Assembly: GCA_012934845.2 (NCBI GenBank)
Contig: WNNJ02002220.1
Coordinates: forward strand, 34,997 to 98,996
From: Pomphorhynchus laevis
Lineage: Eukaryota; Acanthocephala; Palaeacanthocephala; Echinorhynchida; Pomphorhynchidae
DNA: 64,000 nt
Direction of reading: 5' to 3'
Every line of letters begins with the position of its first letter. Positions within the stretch are counted from its first letter, which is position 1. The position numbers and the translations under genes were made by a program. This document shows, piece after piece, positions 32,108 to 43,340 of this stretch. The notes under the pieces were generated by a model that searched no databases, was not told where the DNA came from, and worked only from the letters and a program-made list of their open reading frames with translations.

Positions 32108-34986
32108 TTGGACATCTAGTGGATATATGTTTGGAAAGGAAGTTGCCATCTAATTGTTCAGAGAGAATATGTAATAATGAATGTCCTCTGGTGGTAGGTT
32201 ACTCCAATATCAGAAGCTTACCTGCTCAATTGTCTGAAGTGCAGCAGTTTATATCTTTTAAAGATTTTGACGTGTTTTGCATTTCTGAGTCATGGCTTCA
32301 TTATCAAATTAATGATGACCTTATGGCTATCTCTGGGTATCGACTTTTGAGAGCAGATAGAGTTGCAGGTCGTCGTGGCGGGGGTGTTGCTGCTTATATT
32401 AAAAACACCTTATCAATTACGAAGATTACTGAATTGTGCGATGATCACTATTCATTCGAGTTATTGTCATTCTGCGTCAATGATACTCATTGTTCAATAG
32501 ATATTTGCGTCGTATACAGATCACCCTCAGTTCATACACAGTTAGATCTTCTGAAAAATCAGTTAAGATCATTCTGCTCCTCAAATTATTTCTTCCTTAT
32601 TGGGGATTTTAATCTTCCTCAAGTTAACTGGATTAGTAACAACCGGTATTACTATAATGTCGAAAACTGCGAGCTTGCTGAATTCTTGCTGGCAGAGCTT
32701 CTCCTGATCCAACATATTAATCAGCCAACATGTATATCGTCTCAACCAGAGACAATATTAGATCTTGGGTTTACCAAGCGCATTGAAGATGTAATCAGAG
32801 TTGATTTCGAGTCTCCTTTAGGAACCAGTGACCATTGTGTGATTTCAGTACAGATTGCTCACACTTTACAACGACGATCTAAGTGCAGTGGCATCGGAAG
32901 GCGTAATTGGAATCGAGTAAATGTGGAAGATCTCCAACTCTATAGTCATCAGCTGAACTTCGGATCTGCTGATCTTCCAATTGATGATCATTTATCGTTA
33001 GTGACCAGTAACCTCATAACCATTTCGGATACGTTTGCACCAATAAGAAATAGGGCTTACAAGACGACAACGCCATTGTGGTTCGACAATGAGTTGGAGA
33101 CTACGATAAAGGAAAGAAATCGATTATGGCGAATCTCTCAACGTAACACTGTTACGCACCGTGAGTACAAAACTCTTCGCAATCTATGCAACCAACTAAA
33201 ACGCTCAAAAAGAAAAACATTTGAAGAGGGTATTGCTTCTGACATTAACAGGTCACCTAAACGTTTTTGGGCATACGTTAGACATCGTCGAATCCTACCT
33301 TCTACGATTAATTGTGTACGTTTAGAAAGTGGTGATGTAGTTGACAAGGAGGCTATTGTGGAAGCTCTTGCAAGCAGTTTTGTAGTATCTCCATCCTCGC
33401 AATCGAATATTGACCAGATACAGTACCCGCCCAACTTACAATCTAACTTACCAATATCTCCTATTAATGTCATTGAAGTTCAGTCTGAACTCCATAAATT
33501 AAATAGTTTTGGCTCTGCAGGACCAGATGGTGTATCCCCTTTTCTTTTGCGTACTCTGTCGCACATTATTGCTCCAAGCCTTACGTCTCTATTTCATCGA
33601 AGCTTACAGTATTCGTGGATTCCTGATGATTGGAAAAGGGCAATTGTTGTACCTATTCCAAAGAAACAGTTGGCACTAACTTGTTCAGATTTTAGACCAA
33701 TTAGTCTTACCAGTGTTATTTCTAAAATTATGGAGAGACTCATTGCGAAGAGAATACGTGAACATCTAAATTTATATCAAATTCTTGATGATTCTCAGCA
33801 CGGCTTCCGACCTGGTCGCTCGTGCCTAACTAATCTGTTGAATGCTCGCGAACATTGGGTAGCTGCTCTTAGTTCGGGTCTTACAGTTGATATAATATTT
33901 CTTGATTTCTCTAAGGCCTTTGATAGAGTTCCACATGCTGGTTTAGATTCACTACTACGTCATTACGGTGTACCTACGACAATTTGCAACTGGATTAAGA
34001 CATTTCTCGAGGATCGATCATTCGTTGTGCGATTAGATGAAGTTTTGTCAACAGCTCGACGTGTTCATTCGGGTGTTCCTCAGGGCACGGTCCTAGGTCC
34101 ACTTCTCTTTATCATCTTTTTGAATGACCTACTCCTAAGGTTAAAGTGTCCTCACCTGGCATTTGCTGACGATGTTAAAATATGGGCAACAACCCAAAAC
34201 GAGGCGGATTGTGAATTTTTACAATGTGACCTTAACCGTATCGGGACTTGGTGTAATAGCACTGGCTTGATACTCAACGCGACAAAATGTGTATGGATCA
34301 GATTGGGTAGAGATAAAACTCATTTCGATTACAAAATAAATGGACACTCAATCAAGCGAGTCTCAGAACATCCCGACCTGGGAGTGATAATTCACGAATC
34401 GCTAAAGACAAGAGCAAATAGTGATCACGCGCGGTTAAAAGCGATACGTGCCTTATACTGCATAAAAATGACTTTTGCAAAATTATCGCCGCAAATCTTC
34501 GCCAAACTTTATTGTGCCCTAGTAAGACCACATCTTGAGTATTGTGTACAGGCAACCTTTCCAACGACCAGGAGTGAGTTGAATAACTTGGAAAGTGTAA
34601 TGAGACGAGCTTCTCGGATGTGTTGTCAAGGAAGCTTTATTTCAAGATTAAGATGTTTGAACGTTTTATCAGTGAGGTATCGGTATCTTTTTCTTGATCT
34701 GATTACACTTTGGAAAATTGTACATTCAGCTGATGGCTTTCCTTTGGGTGTAGTTAGATTTCGAGATAATTCGAGATTGCGAGGCCATTGTAAGATGCTT
34801 TTTAAAAAATTACCGGGTAAGCTGCGAAAATTTTACAGACTGTCTGAACGGGCAGTAGATGTTTGGAATAGTTTGCCTGAACCTATCGCTGCCATCACCA
34901 ATTTCCTCGCTTTCAAAAACAGGGTTCGACGTTGGATATACGTCCAGGCTGATTTGTCACCTTTTCTAACCTACCCATTTGGTTGA
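32065..34986 (+). CDS. LINE E ORF2: endonuclease + reverse transcriptase, intact
   Basis: Uninterrupted; 973 residues from ATG 32065, or 960 from ATG 32104, which overlaps the ORF1 stop as ATGA. I prefer 32065 because D1, D2 and D3 start at the same place within Arg-Trp-Arg codons. Endonuclease: VGYSNIRSL, FCISESWLH, GRRGGGVAAYIK, VVYRSPS, LIGDFNLPQVNW, GTSDHCVISV. RT: DWKRAIVVPIPKK, FRPISLTSVISKIMERL, IFLDFSKAFDRVPH (A), SGVPQGTVLGPLLFIIFLND (B), LAFADDVKIWA (C). Post-RT region includes RPHLEYCVQATFP. All catalytic motifs present. Encodes target-primed reverse transcription activity. Two 5'-truncated relatives are at 13.8 and 15.2 kb. Confidence 0.93.
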   Translation: MEIDQSFSRPYNAMIGHLVDICLERKLPSNCSERICNNECPLVVGYSNIRSLPAQLSEVQQFISFKDFDVFCISESWLHYQINDDLMAISGYRLLRADRVAGRRGGGVAAYIKNTLSITKITELCDDHYSFELLSFCVNDTHCSIDICVVYRSPSVHTQLDLLKNQLRSFCSSNYFFLIGDFNLPQVNWISNNRYYYNVENCELAEFLLAELLLIQHINQPTCISSQPETILDLGFTKRIEDVIRVDFESPLGTSDHCVISVQIAHTLQRRSKCSGIGRRNWNRVNVEDLQLYSHQLNFGSADLPIDDHLSLVTSNLITISDTFAPIRNRAYKTTTPLWFDNELETTIKERNRLWRISQRNTVTHREYKTLRNLCNQLKRSKRKTFEEGIASDINRSPKRFWAYVRHRRILPSTINCVRLESGDVVDKEAIVEALASSFVVSPSSQSNIDQIQYPPNLQSNLPISPINVIEVQSELHKLNSFGSAGPDGVSPFLLRTLSHIIAPSLTSLFHRSLQYSWIPDDWKRAIVVPIPKKQLALTCSDFRPISLTSVISKIMERLIAKRIREHLNLYQILDDSQHGFRPGRSCLTNLLNAREHWVAALSSGLTVDIIFLDFSKAFDRVPHAGLDSLLRHYGVPTTICNWIKTFLEDRSFVVRLDEVLSTARRVHSGVPQGTVLGPLLFIIFLNDLLLRLKCPHLAFADDVKIWATTQNEADCEFLQCDLNRIGTWCNSTGLILNATKCVWIRLGRDKTHFDYKINGHSIKRVSEHPDLGVIIHESLKTRANSDHARLKAIRALYCIKMTFAKLSPQIFAKLYCALVRPHLEYCVQATFPTTRSELNNLESVMRRASRMCCQGSFISRLRCLNVLSVRYRYLFLDLITLWKIVHSADGFPLGVVRFRDNSRLRGHCKMLFKKLPGKLRKFYRLSERAVDVWNSLPEPIAAITNFLAFKNRVRRWIYVQADLSPFLTYPFG

Positions 34987-34999
34987 TCTTTTTTCTGTA

Positions 35000-35060
35000 T
35001 TGTGTGATCGGCTTAAAGCCTTATGGCTAAGTCTGAACTTGATAATAATAATAATAATAA
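35000..35060 (+). repeat. LINE E 3' hairpin and (AAT)n tail
   Basis: AGCCTTATGGCT at about 35017 forms a four-base-pair hairpin; the 13.8-kb relative has AGCCTTTTGGCT at the matching site. Seven to eight AAT units follow and mark the element's 3' end. Confidence 0.7.
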
Positions 35061-35430
35061 TACGTAGACTCAGTTAGCTGATTTAATTCATTTGTGTTTT
35101 TTATTAATAAAATATTATTATATGATTATATAATATTCACAGCTGTTACTAGTGCATTCTTCGATGGTTCAAGTCATGAACGCCATGCATGCCCAACTCG
35201 AAATATTATCATTGTAAAAAAACGGTCATTTTGCAAAGTCTTGTCAATCGTAAACGTTATTCGAACCATATTGTTAGAATAAGGTAATTAACTGAAATAA
35301 CCATTACTAATACGATTGTGAATGCTTTGTCGCATTGCAATATAAAACCCAAATATTTTTAGTTGTCTTTATAATTTCGAACAATTCATTTACGTTCAAT
35401 GTTTAATTCTAATTTATTATTGATTATCCT
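35061..35430. other. Short unique stretch with a repeat motif and a possible exon
   Basis: Begins with a copy of the dispersed motif GACTCAGTTAGCTGAT. At 35142-35216 an acceptor-like TTCACAG precedes LLLVHSSMVQVMNAMHAQLE-ILSL and a stop, which could be a terminal exon of an unknown plus-strand gene. This is weak: no partner exon was found. Confidence 0.25.
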
Positions 35431-35439
35431 TAAATACTC

Positions 35440-37897
35440 GAGGGTAATAAAACCAATAATAGGATTATTATTATACATTCAACAACATACGAGCATTAGC
35501 TAAAATAGCTGGCTCACAATAAGTTCGTAAATAAATTAATTAGTTATTAAAATAAGGAAACGCAACACGAAACATTGCTTGATCCATTCGTAGTCTTTTA
35601 AAAGTATTAAGTGAACTGCATCCAACGGTGTCTGCATCAAGTTTGTTCCAAAGCTCAACAATTCTTTTATCAAATTGCATCGCACTTAATTTCTGTACCC
35701 TGTTTCTTCAAATAGTTAAAGAATGACCTCGAAGAACATTCGAAAAACGTAATTGAACCCTACTCCGAAGAGGGTGATGGGGACGTTGGAATAAATGCCA
35801 AACAAGGCACAGATTCATGTACCGACGGGTTTATGTAACGGTCTAAAGTCCTAGTGATCTCAGTCTATCTTCATAAGGCAGCGACGTTAACGTTGTTGCT
35901 AGCTTTGTTGCCTGCGAAGTACACTCTCTGATTTCTTATGTTCATGCACAGAACGTGGGTATACAACCGGAGCTGCACATAAAAGTCTACTCAATACATG
36001 TGCTAAAATCAGAGGCCGCAGAGCATTCGGATCAACGCGAACAAACGCGCGTCGATTCATACCTATCATTTTATTTGAGTTGGCACAAGCTTGCTCAGTG
36101 TTCTTTTTGGTTGATAAATTAGTTATAACCCATACTCCTAAATATTTGTGACTATCGACACTTTCAACAAGACAGCTCTTATATTTGTAACAAATAGATG
36201 TTAGTTGCTTGCGAGCATTACCAATAATACGCATGTGTTTGCATTTCGAAACATTTATCACAAGCTTGTTAGACGCCGCCCACAACTCCACATTATCTAT
36301 GTCAGTTTGCAAATTATCAACATTCTCACATGAATGGGCCGCCATATTTTTTAATCATCTTCATAAAACATGATCGAGAGCGAATGCACCCAGGCAAATC
36401 GTTAAAATAAATGCTGAATAAAAGTGGACCCAAGACTGAACCTTGAGGTACTCCAATATGACATTATCTAGACACGGACAATGACCAATCGACAAGTACT
36501 CGAAAGCAACGATCACGAAGAAATTCTCTAATCCAATCAACCATTATATTGGGAGTCCAGTATTGACAAGTTTTTGGAGAAATAGACCATGAACCCTATC
36601 AAAAGCTTTTGAAAAGTCGAAGAATATAATGTCTGTATCGGTATAGTGTACCTTATTCACTGTCCAATCAAGATGAGCATCAAGCAAATTTGAAACAGTT
36701 GAATAACCATCCCGAAATCCGTGCTGATTAGGGACTAAAATTTTTCCTACACGAAAAAACTCAACCATGTAGCAATGCACAAACCTCTCCAACACTCTAC
36801 AGCAAATGCAGGTAATGCTCACCGGCTTATAATTCTCGACGGAAGAGCGATATCCCTTCTTGAAGTAGGGAAGAACAATTGACTGCTTCCACACATTAGG
36901 AAGAGATCTTTCTAAGATTGACTGACGAAAAATTGCAAAGAGAGGAACGCAAATTGAGCAAGCTAATCTGCGCAGATAAACAGAAGGTAGTAAGTTACAG
37001 CCTCTTAAATTATTTGCTTTTAGACGGCGTAATTCGGAATAGACTTTAGCTGGCGTTATCAAATTGTCAAGGTCCAACTCAATACACGTGTCAGAGTAAG
37101 TGTTCAGCACACTAGATTCCATACAAAAAGTTTCACGTTCATTTGCAGGCTCTACTAAAGCGCAATAGTGTGCCGCAAACTCTTCAGCTAGATCATTCGC
37201 GGAATTGTCATATAAGTAGTGACAAATCGAAGAATCAACAGCTCCCCTACTTGATGGGTACTGAAAAAGGACCTTTAAATCGTATTTACACTGGTTAGCT
37301 AATGCATTCTCAAATGCACACCGCTTCTTTCTCTTCAATGAATTGAATAAATTTCTTGCCTGTTTAAAAACATCATAACTACACTCCCCAACTTTGTAGC
37401 GATTGAAGATCAAATTACGAGTCCTCAATGTTGAACGTAACTCAGAATCGAACCAGGGAGAATCTTTTCGACGTGTCCTGCTTCTAAGTGGAGAGAATAA
37501 AATAAGCAGCAACTCTAAGGTTCTCTGAAAGTAATTCCACGCGCCGTGTACTCCAACAACAGCGGGATCTGGCCAGGAAGCTGTTGAAAGTATTGACTGA
37601 ATTGCATCTATGTTGGTTTTAAAAGCATTAACCACTTGATTTTTACGCAGACCTCGAGTTTCTTCTTGAAACCTTAACCTAACGACCACTACGCAATGAT
37701 CAGACATACCGATCGGGGCATCATAACGGATAGCGTTAATAATCTCACTGTTCGAAGATAAACATACATCGAATAGAGATCTACTGTCACTAGCAAAACG
37801 AGTGTAATTTTGGACATGCTGATTTTAACCACAATAGATGATACACTCCAGAAACTCATAGGAAGCATGGCCACAAGTAGGAAAAGCCGTAATGCAC
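35440..37897 (-). mobile_element. LINE F (CR1/Jockey-type), 5'-truncated and broken
   Basis: Minus strand. It begins within the endonuclease (SRSLFDVC, then IGMSDHCVVVVRL) near 37890, runs through RT (37707-36544: KQSIVLPYFKKG, NYKPVSITCICCRVLER, IIFFDFSKAFDRVHG), a damaged motif B/C region (GVPQGSVLGPL present at about 36440, but the YADD site is not recognisable), and a post-RT part (36345-35899, LVESVDSHKYLGVWV). The C-terminus (RIVELWNKLDADTV near 35650) is followed by a TATAATAATAAT tail at about 35450. At 37898 it joins the internal part of LINE D3. Confidence 0.8.
36544..37707 (-). pseudogene. LINE F ORF2 core (end of endonuclease and RT)
   Basis: 387-residue open segment. SDHCVVVV is the endonuclease His motif; RKDSPWFDSELRSTLRTRN is the typical linker before RT; VENYKPVSITCICCRVLERF and NQHGFRDGYSTVSNLLDAH are RT fingers; DIIFFDFSKAFDRV is motif A. 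The frame ends before motif B. Confidence 0.75.
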
Positions 37898-39816
37898 GCG
37901 AAATGTACGGTTTGGTAGATATGAAGAAAACCATGATACAGTGGGTAAAGAGAAGCCATAATCATGACGAAGGCGATGGAGAAGAATCGAGTGATCGACG
38001 ATGTCAAAAGCAGACGATAGATCAAGAGAAACTATGACACTACATAATTTATGATCGCGCGATATGAGTAAGTCGTTATAAACTTTAAGACATGCAATTT
38101 CGGTAGAGTAATTAGAGCGAAAAGCGGCTTGGAAGGGAGGAAATAAGTTAGAGGAATAGAGATATGTATTAACTTGCTTAAGAATGAGACGCTCAAGGAG
38201 TTTAGAGAGGGTTGGGAGAAGTGAGATTGGACGGTACGAAGATGGTAGTGAAGAGTCGAGAGATTGCTTTTTGATGATAGGACGAACAGTGGCGCATTTC
38301 CAGATGGAAGGAAATGTACGGCTACGGATGGACGAGTTGATCAATGTGGTTAGGACGGGTAAGATAAAGGAGCAGATATTTTTAAGCAAGTGAGTTGGAA
38401 TTGGGTCGGAAGGAGAGGTTTTATTAGGTAATGACAGCAGAACCGAAGAAACTTCATCAGACGAAACGGGAAGAAGGTGGAATAGTTCTGGGAGAGAAGT
38501 ATTTAAAGAGAAGAGTGGGTACAAAGGGGCTATGGGTAATAGGGAAAGTAAATTAGATAGCTTAGTTTGTAGATAAGAAGAAAATTCATCAGGATTTATA
38601 TTACAAAGGGTAGATGATCGTGAAAGAATTGAGTTTAAGATTTTCCAATGAGATTTAGAGTTGGAAAATGACTCGAGTTGATTTCGCCAAAAGAGAGTAC
38701 GTTTAGTACGTATAAGAATGAGATGTGAACGGCGTTGAGAAAAGTAGGAATCACGAAGATTTGAAGGGAGTGAGTTGGGAGAACGTTTAAGAAAGCGTTT
38801 ATACATACGAAAAGAGTGACGGAGTCGACGCTTAGAAAGACTACAGTCAGAATCGAACCAGGGAGCATGGCGCAAGCGCTGGCAACTTCGAAGTAGACTA
38901 GGCAGAAGGTTATTGAGGATCGACGTAAGTTCAGAATCAAACAGAATGCAGAGATCATCGGGAGAGATAGTTAAGAGGAAGTGAAAAGAGTGAAGAATTG
39001 AGTAAGGCTGTACAGAGAATAGGGATATCGAGAAGCTTCCAGGGTCGACTTGGTGTAGATAATGGTAAAGGCGGAGAAGGAGGATGGGGACGAGTAAGAG
39101 TAAGAGTGACAAGGAAATGATCGGACAAACCAGGATCAGTAATTGACAAAGAGGTATAGTCATTGAAGCAGTTAGGAACAGCAATGATGTCGAGAGCACC
39201 GCCGAGAATATGAGTTGGGCTTGTTGAAAGTAATTTATAGTTAAAATCAGAAAAAAAGATTAGTTAAAGTGATAGAGTCAGCCGGGCGATCAAGACGAAT
39301 GCTAAAGTCACCGAGAACAAAAGAAGGAGTATAAGACAATGAACAGTGAGACATAAGATCTGCAAGGTCGTTAAAGAAGATACGTGATGAGGCAACTTAA
39401 CCTGGACGGTATACAATCACAAGTTCCAGAGGAAAAGGCGGTGATAATCTTCATATGAGTAATTCGAACGAAGTGTAACGGATGTTAACGTTGATTTTAC
39501 GTAAAGACATTGGGTGACGAGCAATGGCAACAATATCGCCATGGTTAGAAGCAGTAGATGTATGAGATGTAATTTGACCAGCTGATTCAACTAGAGAACA
39601 ACCAGAGCGACATAGACGACGAATAACAAGATCGTCGGAATCAGAGTGCCTGGATTCAGTAATGCAGAGAATATCGAGAGATAATTGATCGAAGATATCG
39701 AGGAGCATATCAGCTTTATGAAGAATGGAGCGATTGTTAAAAAGACTAAGACGAAAAGTATGTTTAGGAGCGATATCGACTAGCGAAGAAGACAAGGGGC
39801 AGAGATGGGACGCCAT
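37898..39816 (-). pseudogene. LINE D3 ORF2, truncated and frameshifted
   Basis: Segments 39816-39451 (endonuclease start, MASHLCPLSSSLVD, FNNRSILHK, ITESRHS where Trp is Arg), 39149-38955 and 39199 down to about 37898 (RT fingers to motif A, VSLDLSSAFDIVDH). Differences from D2 include small indels near 39280 and 38965. Ends at the F junction. Confidence 0.8.
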
Positions 39817-40828
39817 CGAATTTTTGGCCTTGTGTGTACAACGTGAAAATTTCCGTTGATTTGACGTATAGATAAGGATGACTCGCCGTTTGTTTCACGT
39901 CGATGTTTCTCAATGCGAGCTAAATTGAACTGGGCAATAGCAGTAGGGGAGCAGTCAGGAAAGATACGGCAAGTAGATGAAGTGGTAAGAAGTTTAAAAC
40001 GTTGGGAGAGTACTGATGAGGCATGTGAACTATGTCGGAAAACGATTTTCAAGAGTGGATGACTGAGATGATAGGATTTATCATCTGATGACTGAGATGT
40101 GGATGACTGAGATGATAGGGGTGTTGAATCGGTTGATCAGAGATGTGACTGGAGATGATTTTAAATGAAGGTTGTAAATTTTTTGGAAGTGTTACATGGG
40201 AGGTAGAGTAAAGAGAATTAAGATAGGTTGGGGCATGAGTGACAGGAATGGAGTGTTGAATCAGTTAATCGGAAATGTTGCTGGAAATGATTTTGATGGA
40301 AGGATGTAAATTATTGAGAGGTGATACGGGGGAGGTCGAGTAAGAAGTACGTGAAGAGAATAAAGAAGTTTGAGATTTATTTAGATTGGGGGTGGAATAC
40401 GAAAGCGGAGGTACGAGATGAAAAGCTTTACCGTTAGCATTGTTAGAATGAGAAAGATTGATGGAAGTTTGGTACGTAGTTGAACGAGGAGTGTGTGAGA
40501 GAGTAGGTTCAATAATGAGATTATATGATGCGAAGTCAGGTGTTGATGCGAGGGAAACATCTAAAACAGCATTGGTCTGAGTGGTCATGTGTGATACAGG
40601 AGTAGATGAGCAGGATAACTGTAGTAGTCGTACTGATGTACAAAAACCGCATGTGAACTGTTTACGTTTATACACCGAGTGGTCGGATATTTTAACACGA
40701 ACAAGTGTCCATACATCACAATCTTTGGAATCGCATTCAACTTCAAAGCTGATATAACCATCATTGCATTCTGATGTAGAAGATTCTTGATCAGGAACAG
40801 GGATCTGAGATCGCGCTTTTTTAGGCAT
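39780..40828 (-). pseudogene. LINE D3 ORF1, interrupted
   Basis: Starts MPKKARSQIPVPDQESS at 40828; finger CDSKDCDVW ... FTCGFC. It stays open where D2 has the extra G, reading SPVSPLNNLHPSIKIIS, then stops at 40265 where D2 has Gln. The distal part is shortened (40060-40140 differs from D2), and the C-terminal segment 40052-39780 (IVFRHSSHASSVLSQRFKLL ... RPKIRWR) is open and overlaps ORF2 by 37 nt. Confidence 0.8.
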
Positions 40829-40873
40829 GACTTTTTATCGATAGATTGAGCTCAATCCTCGAGCGTAGCGAGC

Positions 40874-41017
40874 GGAACTGACAGGAATAATCTGGAACTG
40901 ACAGTAATAATCTGGAACTGACAGTAATAATCTGGAACTGACAGTAATAATCTGGAACTGACAGGAATAATCTGGAACTGACAGGGATAATCTAGAACTG
41001 ACAGGAATAATCTGGAA
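40874..41017 (-). repeat. 5' array of 20-bp repeats, LINE D3
   Basis: Seven full units and a partial one of GGAACTGACAGKAATAATCT. Units 2-4 share a G-to-T change, so the array has been reshaped since it parted from D2. Confidence 0.92.
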
Positions 41018-41032
41018 TGTAAGAGTTTTAAT

Positions 41033-41955
41033 AACAAAGACTTTTTAAAAAATGTGGTTTATATGCCGACGACTTGAAAATTTGGCGAATAATAATCGAT
41101 AGCCGAGATCCAATGATACTCCAGAGAGACATTGCTAATATTAAGGTATGGTGTAATCAACGGGGACTGGTATTAAACCTCGATTAGTCAAAACATATGC
41201 GCATCGGACATCTACACATCAATTCGTCATATATAATTGACGGAAGAGAAATTGAAACAGTTCCCCAATTTCAAGACTTTGGAGTGATCGTAAATAGAAG
41301 CTTATCGACCATCCCACGTACCAGTCACACAGTTGCTAAATGCCGTCGAATTTTAGGACTTATTTGAAGGACCATTGACCAGCTTGACACATCCAGTTTT
41401 AAGTTAATTTACAATGCTTATGTCTTATCTTTAATAAGATACGCTTCACCTGCCTGCCACCCTCAAACTACGACAGAGATGAACCTGTACGAATCCATAT
41501 TACGCAAGGCCACACATCTTGTACCCAGCCAACGCAAGCTCTCATTCATTTTTCTACTCCACGCACTTGGTGTGACCACAGTGAAGAAATCTTTAAAGTC
41601 ATCTGATTTAATGTTTGTGTGGACAACGCTTAATGTTCAAAAAGGGCAGAGGGAACATGTTTGTCGTAAACTGTTCGAACTTCGAAATTCAAACAGATTG
41701 AGGGAACATCACCTCACGTTAAAGACCCACATTCGTCCACGAAGAAGATTTAACACAATTGTCAACCGAACGTGGAAAAGCTGGAATAAGCTACCAAGTC
41801 AAGTGGTTTCGGCCTCCAGTATTTTGTCCTTCAAGATAAGTCTGAAGAATTTACTAACTTAGAACAATCTGATTTTCATTGATATTTGTCTTTTACCCTG
41901 CGCCCAGCCTGTACGAGCCCTACGCTCTTTTGCTGCTGTTGTATTTAATAATAAT
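41033..41955 (+). mobile_element. LINE 3' fragment (F-like), 5'-truncated
   Basis: Begins at RT motif C (GLYADDLKIWR near 41055) and runs through the post-RT region: RYASPACHPQTTTEMNLYES and RTWKSWNKLPSQVVSASSI (frame 41479-41862). The tail has TTTAATAATAAT at about 41942. Two stops upstream of 41479. It abuts the D3 5' array head to head. Confidence 0.75.
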
Positions 41956-42090
41956 CTTCATGACCACTGATATCATGATCTCCAATCACATTAACATCAA
42001 GGGGATGTACTGTATTTTGATCATGATCGAATAGTATGATATGTCTAGTATCCGTTTCGGGGATGGATTGTACATTTTTATTATTATTAT

Positions 42091-42101
42091 TGTTACAACA
42101 T
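42091..42101 (+). repeat. Target-site-like repeat TGTTACAACAT (1 of 3)
   Basis: TGTTACAACAT here recurs at 43330-43340 and, as TGTTACAACA, at 44409-44418, exactly at the borders of retroelements B2 and B3. Reads as target-site duplications. Confidence 0.6.
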
Positions 42102-43329
42102 CATATTATTGTATGACCAGATCGCTTCAGCATAAATGGATTCACTTGCAAAGAATCACAAACTGTTCAATTGGTAGTTTCAATTATCTCCATGGCACCA
42201 TTCAGAAGCGTTTTGAGAAGCTTTTTAATTTGAAATTGCCTGACGACGATTATTTATGGCCATTATTTACCCTTCCGATAAGACTAGGTGGTCTAGCTAT
42301 TGCTGATCCACGTTTTACTGCGGTAGAAGAGTTTAAAAACTCAAAAGATATATGCACTCCTTATTTAAATGGTTTATACGGTGTGTACTTGAGGACTGAA
42401 CAAGCCAAACGCATTGCCCTTATAGGCACTTCAAAGATTGATCTTCAAAAGTCATTGCTTAGAGATCGAGTAGCTAACGTTGGTGACAATTTGTTACATA
42501 TTATGGAACATCTACAAGTCAAAGGTGCCTCGTCATGGCTCTCCACATATCCTACGAATGATCGTTGGACTCGAGTTGGCAATGTAGAATTTCGTGACGC
42601 GCTTGCAGCTCGATATCATAGACTACCACTAGACGCACCCTCATTGCCCCTGCGGTGAACATAATTCTCTGGCTCACTCACTTACCTTTCCCACCGGAGG
42701 TCATCCATCGATAAGACATGATTCGATTCGTGATATCATTTTTAAAACCTTGACAGAAAAATGTGATAATGTGCAAAAGAGCCAACACTACTGCCAGTAA
42801 ATTCTAGTATTCATTTCGAGCGCATATCTACATCTCGCGCTCATGATGCACGTTTGGATATCGCCTGCTGTGGTTTTTATGAAAGTCGCTCGGAGCGAAC
42901 TTTATTCGATACTTGCGTTTTTAACGTTTTCGCTCCGTCCAACCTTTCGAAATCCGCTGGGGCTGCTTTTACATATCACGAAACACGTAAATTCGCTAAG
43001 TATCAAGTGACAGTAAGTGCCATAGAGAGGGCGAATTTCGCACCTATCGTGTTATCCTGTTTCGTTGGAGCAGTAAAATCATCTGCACAATAAATTCAGA
43101 GAATTGCACCGAAAATGACAATAAAAAAACAATCATTCCTACTCAGAAGAATTGACAAAATTACGGTCAAAGATTGGAATTCAGTTGGCTCGTTCAATTT
43201 CGATGTGTATTCGCGGTCCTCGTTCTGCTCGACATCGACCTGCAAACTCAATGAACTAAAATTTATAGTATAACGGTATTTGTTTTATGTGTTTCTGATT
43301 ATGTTTTAATAAACGAAATATTAAAAAAA
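42102..43329 (+). mobile_element. Retroelement B2, 5'-truncated, broken
   Basis: Post-RT and C-terminal region: HKWIHLQRITNC, LFTLPIRLGGLAIADPRF, KGASSWLSTYPTNDRW, FRDALAARYHRLPLDAPS, then zinc-like CPCGE ... HSLTC ... RHDSIRDI, and ARLDIACCGFYESR with FDTCVFNVFAPSN. The element ends in AATAAACG and an A run. Flanked by 11-bp direct repeats. More recent than B1; at least one break. Confidence 0.65.
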
Positions 43330-43340
43330 TGTTACAACAT

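Larger units (their letters stand above)
30291..35060 (+). mobile_element. LINE E (CR1-type), nearly full length
   Basis: 5' UTR region from about 30291, a short zinc-finger ORF (30438), ORF1 (30871-32107 in two frames), intact ORF2 (32065-34986), a 3' UTR with hairpin AGCCTTATGGCT, and an (AAT)n tail (35041-35060). Best-preserved ORF2 in the window with D2. The microsatellite tail is typical of CR1-type elements. Confidence 0.9.
37898..41017 (-). mobile_element. LINE D3, 3'-truncated, fused to LINE F
   Basis: Very similar to D2 (same subfamily), with the same 5' 20-bp array. Homology to D2 stops at 37898 (ACGCGAAATGTACGG), inside the RT just before motif B, so the 3' third including YADD and hairpin is gone. 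LINEs normally lose 5' ends, so this copy was cut by a later rearrangement or by the F junction. ORF1 and ORF2 both carry breaks. Confidence 0.9.
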
